Source: an uncultured Deferribacteres bacterium (lineage in GTDB: Bacteria; Zhuqueibacterota; JdFR-76; DREG01). Taken from it: DNA of 64,000 nucleotides. Made by a program: the position numbers and the translations under genes. The number at the start of each line of letters is the position of its first letter. The stretch's first letter is position 1. The DNA lies in assembly GCA_913009825.1 (NCBI GenBank), contig CAJVYQ010000003.1:1-64000 (forward strand), in the 5' to 3' direction. Below the pieces are notes generated by a model. The model ran no database searches. It saw nothing but the letters and a program-made list of their open reading frames with translations, and had not been told where the DNA came from. Positions 35,405-44,985 of this stretch are shown here, piece by piece.

Positions 35405-36463
35405 ATGAAAACTGTAAAAGTAACACTTGATTCCTACACTTACCCGCTATTCATCGACACGGGTCTGATCGGACGCATCGATGAAATTTGTGATCTTTAT
35501 CGCTTCCCTACCCGGAGAATTGTCATTTCCGGCGTCGTGGACGGGGAAATGAATTCGGATCTGATTGACCGGCTCAAAAAATACGAAATCCTTTTTGTTC
35601 AGGCCGGAGAAACGGACAACAGGTTCGATCTCATCGCCCAGATTTTTGACCAACTTCCCTTCAAAAACAACGGCGCGGGCATCACACTCATCGCCATCGG
35701 AGAGGATTGGCTCATCAAAACCGCCGGTTTTGCCAGTCGGTTGCTGGCCGCTCCCACCTATCTGATCTGCATACCGGTCTCATTCTGGAGCATGCTGGAA
35801 ACGGGCATCAACGATGAAGCTTTTTTAAACTGGCGTAACGAAGTTGCGGTTCTCAAAGTGAATTATTGCCCCAAACTGGTTTTTCTCGACGGGCAGTTTT
35901 TATCCGGGCAAACCCAAAATGATTCTTTGCTGGCCAGTACCGTTGTCCTGCGTCAGTTGCTCCTGATAAAACCGGACTTGTTCCATAATTTTCAGTCCAA
36001 TTTCCCGGAAATTTTTTCACCCGGTAAAATGGAAAACAACCAAGTGCTGGAAGAGTTGATTACCTCCCGTCTGGAGCTTTACAAAAACAAAACCGATAGA
36101 AAATGCCTGAACGATTTTGGCGTTCGTTTCCTGAATCATTACCGGGCGACAAAAGAAATTTGGCCTGATCCCGTTAAAATGGCACTGCTGGTTTTTGTTG
36201 ATATTTGCTGGCGCTGGCAAACCGGAAAAACTTTACAGATCAGCGATGCGGACGAGAGCGACGCTATCTTTTCCCTGATCGAGAAAATCTGTCTCAAATA
36301 CCGGATAAGCTCGGCGGCGTGGGAACAAGCCAAAAAGGATCTGGCGGCAATGTTTTCTGCAAAACTGTTAAGCAACATTTTTCTCCCGGTTTCTATCGGG
36401 AAATTACAACTGATTAATTCGATCGATTTGGATATGGCAAAGAAATGTTTGGCCGCATGTTGA
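35405..36463 (+). CDS. Degenerate 3-dehydroquinate synthase homologue, probable pseudoenzyme
   Basis: 352-residue protein that aligns by eye along its length with dehydroquinate synthase (AroB). The GEKNKSLET-like region is GETDNRFDL (68-76), and the domain ends with a helical part. The NAD-binding glycine loop GGGVVGDLAGF is replaced by AIGEDWLIKTAGF (97-109). The VDSSVGGKTGVN catalytic segment is LETGINDEAFLN (131-142), lacking the lysine. The metal-histidine segment LNFGHTFGHAIE becomes LNDFGVRFLNHYRATKE. The reading frame is open with normal codon use, so this is a maintained protein rather than a decayed gene. A non-catalytic or new role is inferred. Confidence 0.6.
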   Translation: MKTVKVTLDSYTYPLFIDTGLIGRIDEICDLYRFPTRRIVISGVVDGEMNSDLIDRLKKYEILFVQAGETDNRFDLIAQIFDQLPFKNNGAGITLIAIGEDWLIKTAGFASRLLAAPTYLICIPVSFWSMLETGINDEAFLNWRNEVAVLKVNYCPKLVFLDGQFLSGQTQNDSLLASTVVLRQLLLIKPDLFHNFQSNFPEIFSPGKMENNQVLEELITSRLELYKNKTDRKCLNDFGVRFLNHYRATKEIWPDPVKMALLVFVDICWRWQTGKTLQISDADESDAIFSLIEKICLKYRISSAAWEQAKKDLAAMFSAKLLSNIFLPVSIGKLQLINSIDLDMAKKCLAAC

Positions 36464-36565
36464 ATATTTTAAACCTGAAATATTCTTTAACTGCCAAGAC
36501 ACAAAGTTTTAAAAACAGCAGATAAAAATAAGTATCCACTCAATATCTAATGGTATTTTTGGTTT

Positions 36566-36650
36566 TAGCCACTAAGACACTAAGGCACAAAGATTCATAA
36601 AATATTATTTTTGTGTTTCTTAGTGTCTTTGTGCCTTAGCGGCAATTACT
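36566..36650. repeat. Palindrome of ACTAAGACACTAAGGCACAAAG type
   Basis: CACTAAGGCACAAAG and its inverse CTTTGTGCCTTAG form a long hairpin around an AT-rich loop. It lies in the non-coding stretch 36464-36991, together with a TA-flanked MITE. No gene is seen in this stretch. Confidence 0.55.
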
Positions 36651-36689
36651 ATACTGCCATGATTTATTGAGCGGATACAAAAATAAAAC

Positions 36690-36951
36690 TAGTGCTTGAA
36701 TGAAAGCTTTTCTGTCATTCCAGCCTGCATGAAGCAAACAGGTGAAAGCAAAAATCTATAAGTTCGTCCTGAATTGAGCGATTCTCATATCATTCTTTGG
36801 GTGGTTGTCTTAAGTATAGAATCGCTCAATTCAGGTTTTTGTTTTTTTTAGATTCCCTGCCTGCGGCGGGCAGGCTGCTTTCGCCCGCCTGCCTCGGGCA
36901 CGGCAGGAATGACATTTTTTATGGATTTTTAGAGTTTTCGGTCAGACACTA
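36690..36951. mobile_element. TA-flanked MITE containing a nested second MITE
   Basis: Outer element starts TAGTGCTTGAATGAAAGC and ends AGTTTTCGGTCAGACACTA, matching the GTCTGTCC family. A complete GAGCGATTC-family element (36768-36835; ends CCTGAATTGAGCGATTCT and AGAATCGCTCAATTCAGG, 68 bp) lies inside it. The nesting shows that the second family was active after the first had inserted. Confidence 0.75.
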
Positions 36952-36991
36952 TTCAAGTAGACAGAAAGAACACCCCGCAAGGAAAACAAAT

Positions 36992-38479
36992 ATGCAACAA
37001 CGTTCCGTAGCCGGACACATCAAACGACTGCTGCAACATTCCGCAGTTTACGGTATCGGCCACATCGTCACCCGTTCGCTGGGATTTTTACTGCTGCCGC
37101 TGTACACCAACACCATTCCCACAGATGAATTTGGCAAAGCGGCGCTGCTGTTTTCCTTCCTGGCCATTATGAATGTTATTTACGGCTACGGAATGGATGT
37201 AGCATTTCTGCGCTATGTAGCGCTCCAGGATGACGTGCGCAAGCAACGTACTCTATTCAGCACCGGCCTGATTTCACTCCTTGTCACGTCGCTTTTATTC
37301 AGCCTGATTTTGATGCTTTTTCAACGCCCTGTTGTCACGCTTTTGTTTCAGTCTTCCCTGAGCGCAAAATTTATCCTCATCAGCGCCGGTATTCTGTTCT
37401 TCGATGCCATGAATTTGATGCCGTTTATGGCGTTACGCGCCAAAGAAAAATCGGTGCCGTTCACTCTCCTTAAGCTGGCCAATGTAGTGATCAACATTTC
37501 CGGCAATATCATCTTCATCCCGATTTTAAAATGGGGCATCGCCGGCATTTTCTGGGCAAATCTTATCTCTTCCGGTCTTACTTTTTTGCTCATGCTGCCC
37601 GTCACACTGAGATTTTTCACCTTTCGCTTCGACAAAACCATTTTCCGGCAGCTAACCTCCTTTGGCCTGCCGTACATTCCCTCCGGTCTTGCGGTGGTGA
37701 CCATGGACCTCATCGACCGTTTTCTCCTGGAAAGAATGACCAATCTAAAAATTACCGGAATTTACAGCGCCGGTTACAAATTAGGCATGTTCATGGCGCT
37801 GTTCATCGCCGCCTTCCGTTTTGCCTGGCATCCATTTTTCCTTTCCACTTCAACTCAGGAAAATGCCAAACAGGTTTTCGCCCGGGTGCTCACTTATTTT
37901 GTTTTGGCCTGTTCCCTTGTCTTTTTGGCAATCTCATTTTTTATCGATGAAATCGTCCGGTTTAATCTTTTCGGAATCACACTTTTTGGCAAAGATTACT
38001 GGGCCGGCACGGTTATCGTGCCGCTCATTTTGATTTCCTACATTTTTTATGGCGTTTATGTGAATTTCCTGGTCGGGGTGTATTTGAAGAAAAAGACCGC
38101 CATGCTGCCGTTTATCACAGGAACTGCCGCATTGGTAAACATTGCCGCCAACCTCATTCTGATCCCCTATTGGGGCATGATGGGTTCGGCATGGGCAACC
38201 GCCATCAGTTACGCTGCCATGGCCGCTTTTCTCTATTTCAAGATTCACAAATCTTATTTTGTGCAGTATGAATGGGGCCGTGTGTGCAAAGTTGCCTTTA
38301 CCGCAATCGGTATTTTTTTATTGCAGATTTACTTTTTTCATTTTGAATTCTGGCTATCCAAATTGGCGCTGATTTTTACTTTTGTTCTTCTTCTGATCCT
38401 TGCCCGCTTTCCGGACGGTTCGGAAAAAGCCTATTTGCGTAAACTTTTGGGGAAAGGGACCGGCCATGTCAACCGATAG
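36992..38479 (+). CDS. Polysaccharide flippase (Wzx/MATE-like)
   Basis: Membrane protein of 495 residues with about 14 hydrophobic helices, a member of the polysaccharide transport (MOP) superfamily. The opening HSAVYGIGHIVTRSLGFLLL and LYTNTIPTDEFGKAALLFSF matches the family N-terminus, and the C-terminal half is less conserved. It probably flips lipid-linked oligosaccharides across the inner membrane. The start is ATG 36992, with AAGGA eight bases upstream. A longer frame from 36797 reads through the repeat and is rejected. It overlaps the next gene by 14 bp. No glycosyltransferase cluster surrounds it. Confidence 0.88.
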   Translation: MQQRSVAGHIKRLLQHSAVYGIGHIVTRSLGFLLLPLYTNTIPTDEFGKAALLFSFLAIMNVIYGYGMDVAFLRYVALQDDVRKQRTLFSTGLISLLVTSLLFSLILMLFQRPVVTLLFQSSLSAKFILISAGILFFDAMNLMPFMALRAKEKSVPFTLLKLANVVINISGNIIFIPILKWGIAGIFWANLISSGLTFLLMLPVTLRFFTFRFDKTIFRQLTSFGLPYIPSGLAVVTMDLIDRFLLERMTNLKITGIYSAGYKLGMFMALFIAAFRFAWHPFFLSTSTQENAKQVFARVLTYFVLACSLVFLAISFFIDEIVRFNLFGITLFGKDYWAGTVIVPLILISYIFYGVYVNFLVGVYLKKKTAMLPFITGTAALVNIAANLILIPYWGMMGSAWATAISYAAMAAFLYFKIHKSYFVQYEWGRVCKVAFTAIGIFLLQIYFFHFEFWLSKLALIFTFVLLLILARFPDGSEKAYLRKLLGKGTGHVNR

Positions 38480-39290
38480 AAAGCGCGGCGACCTGAGACA
38501 ATTTTACGAGGAAGTCGGGGCAAAATATCCGGAAGAGGAGATTGTCTATCGTGATCTGCGCGGAAAATTGCGCCGTAAATTTGTTCTGACATACTTGCAC
38601 GACGCCAGGGGCGCCTTCCTGGATCTGGGCTGTAATGCCGGCGGATATATGAAACAATTCACCGGAGAAACAGCCGTCGGCGTCGACCTTTCGTCATCGG
38701 TGCTGCGGAAAGCCAGGTGCAGGTGTCAGGCACAATCGCGCCGTTATTTTATCGCCGGCAACATCGAAAATCTCCGTTTTTTACAAAATATTCAATTTGA
38801 TTTTATTTTATGCTCTGAAGTGCTGGAACATCTGTTTCACCCGGAGAAAGTGTTCGCCGGTATTTTTCGCTTGCTCAAACCCGGTGGTACGGCGCTCATC
38901 ACCACGCCCAATTACAAAAAGAAAAAGCCAACCTGGATTCCGCTGGGCGAACTGAAACATTCCGTTGCCGGCGATCTGTATTACCACACCGCCTACCGAC
39001 CCGAAGAGTTAGCCGAAATGGCCGGGAAAGCCCAATTGACTGTTCTCAAAACGGGCACACTGGAATGGGAAGTAAAATATGCGGCAAAAATTCCGGCGGT
39101 TTTCTTTGTTACTTTTCGTTTTTTGAACCGTTCTCTTTTCCGCAATCGGAAATTGGACAGGATGAATCAGAGAAACTTTGAACGAGGCACCCTGTTTTTT
39201 TACAAAATAGGCCGTCTGACCGGCCTGGAAAAACTTTTCCGCCTTTTTATTCGTGAAGGCACACGCAGTTTTGTTCTGCTGACAAAATGA
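38466..39290 (+). CDS. SAM-dependent methyltransferase
   Basis: Class I methyltransferase of 274 residues. The SAM loop is FLDLGCNAGGYMKQF, with acidic motif AVGVDLSSSVLRKA, then ILCSEVLEHLFHPE and LKPGGTALITTPNYKK (motif post-I to III). The C-terminus is basic and hydrophobic and may bind a membrane or a lipid-linked substrate. The gene overlaps the flippase by 14 bp, so it may modify the same glycan or its lipid carrier; that role is inference. The start at 38466 is chosen because the SAM-domain similarity begins just after it. Confidence 0.85.
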   Translation: MSTDRKRGDLRQFYEEVGAKYPEEEIVYRDLRGKLRRKFVLTYLHDARGAFLDLGCNAGGYMKQFTGETAVGVDLSSSVLRKARCRCQAQSRRYFIAGNIENLRFLQNIQFDFILCSEVLEHLFHPEKVFAGIFRLLKPGGTALITTPNYKKKKPTWIPLGELKHSVAGDLYYHTAYRPEELAEMAGKAQLTVLKTGTLEWEVKYAAKIPAVFFVTFRFLNRSLFRNRKLDRMNQRNFERGTLFFYKIGRLTGLEKLFRLFIREGTRSFVLLTK

Positions 39291-39417
39291 GGAAAATGTG
39301 AAAATCTTTCCCCAGGTTATTCCCGGGAAAACACGATAAAGTAATCTATTCCTCACTTTTCATAAATAACCCAAGGAATGGTTGCTCACATAGATTCATT
39401 CAAAAAACGGTATAATT

Positions 39418-40749
39418 ATGTCACTTCCCCACCCTTCCATCGCCAAAAGAACCTGCCTGATTGGGGAGATGCCTCTGCACAGGAAAGTCCCGGTCCTGCA
39501 TTTGTGCGGCAGACTCATCGATTTCGACCGGGAGAAGAAAACCGGTTTGCTGCGCGACCGGAGCGGCACATTGCCGTTAAATTTTTCCACCCCGGAACCG
39601 GAAAATCCGCGCCTGAAAGCCGGCGATATTGTCCAGGTATCCGGCACACCGGAGGCGGAAAGTTTTTTAGTAACGCAGGTTGTTCCTTTGGTAACAGATA
39701 CCGTCATGCCTCAAGCCCGGACTCACCCTCCCCGCTGGCAGCAGCTACTGAACCACGAGGAACAGTATCAACTGATCCGTTTCCGCAGTGATTTTTTGCA
39801 GACGATCCGCCAATTCTTTGTAAAACAGGATTTTATAGAAATCGACGCGCCCTCCCTCATCCCTGCAGCAGGGATGGAGCCGCATATCGAACCGTTTGTC
39901 ACCGAATTCCACCGGAAATCGGGCGAAAAGCGTACCTGCTTTTTGCACACCTCGCCGGAATTTCTGATGAAAAAGATGCTGGTGGCCGGATATGAAAAAA
40001 TTTTCTATCTGGGACATGCCTTCCGCAATGAAGAATTAGCGCCGCTGCACAGTCCGGAATTCAGCATGCTGGAATGGTACCGGGCCTATCAGGATTACAC
40101 CGCACTGATGGACGACTGCGTCGAACTGATCGCCTATTTGCGGGAAAAATTGCGCACCAAATGGCAAAATCTATGGCGACAGGATGATCTGCTGCAACAA
40201 AACCGGCGTATCATTTCTCTCACACAACTGATGCAGAAACGCTGCGGTTTTGATTTGGCGCAGATCGGTAAGAACGATGCGCAAAAATTACTGCAAATCT
40301 GCCACGCCAACGGCTTTACCAATGCGGATGAAACCTGGCCTGTCGATGATCTGTTCTTCCTGCTTTTTCTGGAAATGGCGGAACCGGGACTGGGCGCAGA
40401 CGCCCCCACCATTGTGAAGGACTATCCCAGCTGGATGGCTTCTCTGGCCAAAAAGAAAGCGGATGATCCCCGTTTTGTGGAAAGATTTGAGTTGTATCTG
40501 GACAGCATGGAGCTGGCCAACGCCTTCACGGAACTGAACGACCCCGATGAACAGACCGACCGTCTGCTGGCGGAACAAAAATATCGCCGGCAACTGGGTC
40601 GCACGAAAATTCCCCTGGACACAGATTTCATCGCCGCGCTGCGCGCCGGCATGCCGCCTGCCGCCGGCATTGCCCTGGGCGTTGACAGGTTGATGATGGT
40701 TTTCACCAACCGGAAAAACATTGCAGAAGTGCAGCCGTTTTCGTTTTGA
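39418..40749 (+). CDS. epmA: EF-P lysine ligase EpmA-like, with N-terminal OB-fold-like domain
   Basis: Class II aminoacyl-tRNA-synthetase-like enzyme that attaches beta-lysine to elongation factor P. Residues about 115-443 match EpmA/GenX: RFRSDFLQTIRQFF, FLHTSPEFLMKKML, YLGHAFRNEE (motif 2), and GIALGVDRLMM (motif 3). The DAPTIVKDYPSWMASLAK segment favours GenX over lysyl-tRNA synthetase. About 105 N-terminal residues (VLHLCGRLIDFDREKKTGLL, DIVQVSGTPE) look like an OB fold, which E. coli EpmA (about 325 residues) lacks. EpmB and EF-P are not in the window. A divergent lysyl-tRNA synthetase is the alternative. Confidence 0.8.
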   Translation: MSLPHPSIAKRTCLIGEMPLHRKVPVLHLCGRLIDFDREKKTGLLRDRSGTLPLNFSTPEPENPRLKAGDIVQVSGTPEAESFLVTQVVPLVTDTVMPQARTHPPRWQQLLNHEEQYQLIRFRSDFLQTIRQFFVKQDFIEIDAPSLIPAAGMEPHIEPFVTEFHRKSGEKRTCFLHTSPEFLMKKMLVAGYEKIFYLGHAFRNEELAPLHSPEFSMLEWYRAYQDYTALMDDCVELIAYLREKLRTKWQNLWRQDDLLQQNRRIISLTQLMQKRCGFDLAQIGKNDAQKLLQICHANGFTNADETWPVDDLFFLLFLEMAEPGLGADAPTIVKDYPSWMASLAKKKADDPRFVERFELYLDSMELANAFTELNDPDEQTDRLLAEQKYRRQLGRTKIPLDTDFIAALRAGMPPAAGIALGVDRLMMVFTNRKNIAEVQPFSF

Positions 40750-41049
40750 GTACTGCTCCATATTAATTTCTACATCCTCAGCAATCTCTTCGTTAAAAGA
40801 ACATCTCCCCGAAGCAAATAAAAATTCCCGAGAAAATATCAAACATTCTCTATCCTCCGGTACAACCGGGAGACAAAAGATGATACCATCCCAATATCCA
40901 CCCCATAATTGGGCTAAAGCCAGAAAGGAGTGAGTGTGATCTCCGATCCACGATCTAAAGATTGTTGTAAATAAACGCCTAATTCGCCGGGGGCTTTAGC
41001 CCAATATTGTATTGAAATCAGGCGAATAATTACAATTTCGACAGATTAG

Positions 41050-41150
41050 AGAATAAAAAACTCTGCGTACCTCTGCGTCCTTCGCGATCTCTGCGTTAAA
41101 AAAATCCTTAACGCAAAAAAACAAAAAAATACCACTAAAAAATTCTGTAG
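41050..41150. repeat. CTCTGCGT repeats in non-coding gap 40750-41305
   Basis: CTCTGCGTACCTCTGCGTCC and TTCGCGATCTCTGCGTTAA are members of a dispersed family also found near 46405 and 51560. No open frame of interest exists in the gap. Confidence 0.5.
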
Positions 41151-41305
41151 CAGTTCTGTCTTTGTGGTCTATCTCTCCCCTCTTTTCTCTCCCGGCTTCC
41201 CGGCAAATAATACTACTTTTCCGCTTCATAAAATTTTTAAAACAGCCGATATAAAAATAGAATTTCTGCATTTATCGGATTGCATTTAAAGAGTAGGAAC
41301 AAAAT

Positions 41306-44038
41306 ATGAAAATTCATTTGAATCATTGGCTGTTTCGCTTGTTTGCTTTGGGCATGATGGTTTCTGTTTTTTCCCACTGCTCAAAAGATTTTACAACAAC
41401 ACCGCAAACCAAACAAAAACAGGGTCGGATTATTGTGGTTTCCGATCTGCATGCCTCCAGCTCTCATATTATCATTGGCGGCGCGCAGATAGTGGTTCAG
41501 GCCAAATTGACCGATCAAAATAATGAAGTTGCCGGCGGTCAGCCGGTTCATTTTTCAACCACATTGGGCAGCATCACTCCCGTGGATACAACGAACGGAC
41601 GGGGACTTGCCCACGCTATTCTTACCAGCGGCCTGACGCCCGGCGCCGCAATTATCAAAGCACAATACAAAGATGAACATTCCAGAACCATTACGGTTTA
41701 TTTCGATTCTTCCGGCACCAGTTTCTTCTCTTTCCAGGCCGCTCCCAATAGCATCCTGGCCAACGGCGTCGATTCTGTTTCCGTTGTGGTAAAAGTTTTG
41801 AATAACACAGGAAAACCGGCCAAAAATTCACCCGTCTTTTTTTCTGCAAACGCAGGTTGCTTTACTTCTGCCATTGTCTATTCGGATTCGATGGGAGCAG
41901 CCCGGAATCTGTTTCACTCCTATCCCAGTCGCTTTGATTCCACAGCGGTACTGACATTCAGAGTCAATGGGATGGAAAGCCAAACTTCCGTGGCATTGCG
42001 GGGAGTGGAATTTCATCTGACTGCCAATCCCACATTTTTAATTGCCAACAGCGCCAATCAAGCGGAAATCCGGGGAATACTGAAGGAATCCACCAGTAAA
42101 ATTGCCATCCCGAGCGGGATTGTAACCTTCTCAACCACGCTGGGCACCATTCCATGGCAGGGAGTTACGGGCGACGACGGCGTGGTAAAAGTTTCCCTCA
42201 CCAGCACAACGGAACTTGGCAGCGCCCGGATTATCGGCACGTACGGCAGCGGTATCCGCGATACGGCGTACGTGGATTTTATCAAATCTGAACCAGCCAA
42301 CCTGTACGTTACGGTTGACAAACAGGCGCTGCCGGCGGATAATGCCAGTACAGCGGAAATTCAAGTGAGAATTACGGATGTCAACAACGATCCCACCGCA
42401 GATGGCCTGCCGGTTCATTTTACCATCGTCAGAGGTTCCGGCTCAATCGACCGGGTAAAAACCATTGTAAACGGCATGGCGAAAAATTACCTGACGGCAG
42501 GGAATCACCCCGATACTACCGTCGTCCGCATCACTGCCGGAAGTTTACAGGACAGTGTGCAGGTAATTTATACGGTGGGAGAACCTGCTTTTCTTGAATT
42601 AACCGCCGATTCCGCCTCCCTGCCTGCGGACGGCACTACTATCACACAAGTGCGGGCAAAAGTACTGGATCAGGTGGGAAATTTTGTCCGGGATGGAACA
42701 ACGGTTCAATTTGAATCCTCCATCGGCAACATCACTGCCGAAGCCACTACTCACGACGGCCTTGCCGCGGCACAATTTTCCAGTAACGAAACGGGGATCG
42801 CCGTTTTGCAGGCACAGGTCGGTTCCCTCCATGACGAAATAACCGTCGATTTACGACCGGGAAAGGCTGCCTCCGTTCTTTTGACTTACGATCCCACCAG
42901 CATGGGCGTACGCGATTCCGGCAGAAATCAGACGGTGAGAATTGTTGCCGATGTGCGTGACAGCAAAAACAACACGGTCAGCGACGGCACATTGGTGCGC
43001 TTTTCCATTTATGCTTCGCCGCAGGGTGGAGAATCTTTAAGCAGCTACGATCCGGCGCCCACGGTGAACGGCAAATCGGAAGTATCTCTGTTGAGCGGCG
43101 TTCGTTCCGGAACAGTACGTATTCGGGCAGAAGTAGTGGACGGACAAAATCAACCGCTCAATCCGCCGGTTCGGGCCATTTCTACGGAAATCATCATCTA
43201 TTCCGGTCCTCCTTTCATTGAAAATGTGAATGACCGCGGAACCAGTCATTTAACGGTGGGCACCAGTCCCGTCAATATTTTTGGCTGGCATGTGGTAAAC
43301 AATACGGCAACTGTTGTGGTTGTAGTAGGCGATAAATACAACAATCCGGTTCCCGTTGGGACGGCGGTTTACTTTACTACTACCGGCGGTGTGGTTTCCA
43401 CCCACATGGGGTATACCAACGAAGAAGGAATCGCCACGGTAACCATCCATTCGGCACAGCCCTATCCGGATATCGATCGCTTTTACAACACCTTTTTTGA
43501 TCCCAACAGCGATCACCCGGATTTTAACCTGGGAACCCATGTGATTCCGGGACCCATTCCGGATTTCGAATCCGGACAGGTGATCAATTCCAGGGGAACT
43601 CTGGATGAAAACGACGGCATCGCCCGGATTCTTGCCACCAGCGAAGGTGTGGACGCCAATGGGAAAAAAGCCACAGTTTGGTCCGTAGCCGGCGTGGTCT
43701 TCTCCGGCGGTATCAACACATTCACGGTCGATGTTTCCAAAACCATATTGCTTCCCGGAGAATCCGCGCACATCACCATTCAGATTTATGATGTGAACGG
43801 TAACCCCATCGTCGGAGGTTCATCTTTGACGGCAGAAGCAGCAGCAGGCGCTCTGTCCTGGACCGAATTAGAGACCGGCGATCCCGGTGTAACTTTGTAC
43901 AATCTGTATCTGACCAACAATTTGGATCCGAACAACCCCAATGCCAAAGAGACGGCAACGCCGGTCACAATCAGAGTTACCAGCGATAACGGCAACGCGA
44001 TTCAATCCACACCGGCTATTTTATTAAAGTTGGAGTAA
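41306..44038 (+). CDS. Large surface protein with Big_1 (invasin-like Ig) repeats
   Basis: 910-residue exported protein. The N-terminal hydrophobic segment ends FSHCSK, an imperfect lipobox. About eight immunoglobulin-like Big_1 modules follow, each with a pattern like ILANGVDSVSVVVKVLNNTGKP, PVFFS, GAARNLF. Similar units begin near residues 40, 140, 240, 335, 430, 525, 670 and 810. The lines LPADNASTAEIQVRITD and LPADGTTITQVRAKVLD are the best-conserved repeats. Such stalks present adhesins or span to outer structures. No C-terminal sorting motif or barrel is seen. A barrel-like protein gene follows 7 bp later, suggesting a secretion or anchoring pair. AGGA precedes the ATG. Confidence 0.8.
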   Translation: MKIHLNHWLFRLFALGMMVSVFSHCSKDFTTTPQTKQKQGRIIVVSDLHASSSHIIIGGAQIVVQAKLTDQNNEVAGGQPVHFSTTLGSITPVDTTNGRGLAHAILTSGLTPGAAIIKAQYKDEHSRTITVYFDSSGTSFFSFQAAPNSILANGVDSVSVVVKVLNNTGKPAKNSPVFFSANAGCFTSAIVYSDSMGAARNLFHSYPSRFDSTAVLTFRVNGMESQTSVALRGVEFHLTANPTFLIANSANQAEIRGILKESTSKIAIPSGIVTFSTTLGTIPWQGVTGDDGVVKVSLTSTTELGSARIIGTYGSGIRDTAYVDFIKSEPANLYVTVDKQALPADNASTAEIQVRITDVNNDPTADGLPVHFTIVRGSGSIDRVKTIVNGMAKNYLTAGNHPDTTVVRITAGSLQDSVQVIYTVGEPAFLELTADSASLPADGTTITQVRAKVLDQVGNFVRDGTTVQFESSIGNITAEATTHDGLAAAQFSSNETGIAVLQAQVGSLHDEITVDLRPGKAASVLLTYDPTSMGVRDSGRNQTVRIVADVRDSKNNTVSDGTLVRFSIYASPQGGESLSSYDPAPTVNGKSEVSLLSGVRSGTVRIRAEVVDGQNQPLNPPVRAISTEIIIYSGPPFIENVNDRGTSHLTVGTSPVNIFGWHVVNNTATVVVVVGDKYNNPVPVGTAVYFTTTGGVVSTHMGYTNEEGIATVTIHSAQPYPDIDRFYNTFFDPNSDHPDFNLGTHVIPGPIPDFESGQVINSRGTLDENDGIARILATSEGVDANGKKATVWSVAGVVFSGGINTFTVDVSKTILLPGESAHITIQIYDVNGNPIVGGSSLTAEAAAGALSWTELETGDPGVTLYNLYLTNNLDPNNPNAKETATPVTIRVTSDNGNAIQSTPAILLKLE

Positions 44039-44044
44039 CGTACT

Positions 44045-44824
44045 ATGAAGAAAAAAATCGGTTTTTTGTTTTTTTTATCTTTCATTACCCTGCTTTTTCT
44101 GCCGGATCAGGTCGGAGCACAGGTGATGTCAAATGCCGTTTTCAATTTTGCCGGAACCAAATGGATGGTTGCCATGGGCGGACAATACTCGGAGATGGAT
44201 TGGCCGGAAGCGGGGATCCGTTCCTTCGACAGGCAGGCACGGGCGGAGATCGGCATTTCTTTGCTGCCCTGGTGCAGTCTCAGTGGAACCGTTGGTTACA
44301 GTCAGTTGGATTTTCGTCGTATCAACCAGGATGAAATCCGGTTCGATCCGGAATATCATTGGGGCGGCAGCATAAATCTTGGACCTTTTTACTTTTCACC
44401 GCAAAAATTTGCTATTTTATTCACGGTGCATGGCGAATGGTTTAATCCGTACGGCGTGAACGGGCAGACAAAATATATCGATCAGACCGAATGGCAGGAG
44501 AAAAAAGAATATCTTTTAGAAAGTATCTTCAGCAGTGCCGGAATAAATCTGGTATATAAAACCGGCAAATTTGATTTTTATGCGGGACCCTGGTTCAGCC
44601 GGCAGGACTTGTCGGTGAAATTCAGAAAAATCCTGGCCGGCGACGGCATCTCCTACACTACAGCGAACTCATCCGATCAGTATCGAACCGGGATTAAAAT
44701 GGGATGGTCGGTTGGTGCGGGTGTAAAATTACCGGGGCGCTATTTCATTAATTTTCAGATGCGAAACAATACGCTGCATGAATTTTTTGCTCTGATTTCC
44801 ATCGCTCAGATCGGGACGCCGTAA
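44045..44824 (+). CDS. Outer-membrane protein, partner of the Big_1 protein
   Basis: Predicted outer-membrane barrel of 259 residues. The signal peptide (residues 1-24; MKKKIGFLFFLSFITLLFL) is cleaved near VGAQ. After it come alternating amphipathic strands such as WCSLSGTVGYSQLDFR, INLVYKTGKFDFYAGPW and YFINFQMRNNTLHEFF. There is no domain I recognise. GGAG precedes the ATG, and only 7 bp separate it from the Big_1 gene, so the pair is co-expressed. It may anchor the surface stalk; this is inference. Confidence 0.65.
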   Translation: MKKKIGFLFFLSFITLLFLPDQVGAQVMSNAVFNFAGTKWMVAMGGQYSEMDWPEAGIRSFDRQARAEIGISLLPWCSLSGTVGYSQLDFRRINQDEIRFDPEYHWGGSINLGPFYFSPQKFAILFTVHGEWFNPYGVNGQTKYIDQTEWQEKKEYLLESIFSSAGINLVYKTGKFDFYAGPWFSRQDLSVKFRKILAGDGISYTTANSSDQYRTGIKMGWSVGAGVKLPGRYFINFQMRNNTLHEFFALISIAQIGTP

Positions 44825-44894
44825 AGACGATCTGTTTGTTTATTTTTCTTTGTTAGCGTGAGTTCGAAATAAATAATATCGACTATAACTCTCT

Positions 44895-44940
44895 CAAGAA
44901 ACTTGAAAAAAATTGGGCACCGGAATTGAAAGGCCACAGA
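44895..44940. repeat. Direct repeat shared with 46320-46365
   Basis: CAAGAAACTTGAAAAAAATT and the following GGCCACAGA recur near-identically at 46320-46365, 1.4 kb downstream in the same orientation. Origin is unclear; both copies lie in non-coding DNA. Confidence 0.6.
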
Positions 44941-44985
44941 AAGAAAAATTCTGCGGCATCTCTTTTCTGTGGACAAATTCTTCGG

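Noticed and set aside
36797-36991. N-terminal extension of the flippase
   Set aside because: These codons translate a TA-flanked repeat (SLPAAGRL-type peptide), which also appears in a frame at 15036; the true start is the ATG at 36992 with an AAGGA site.
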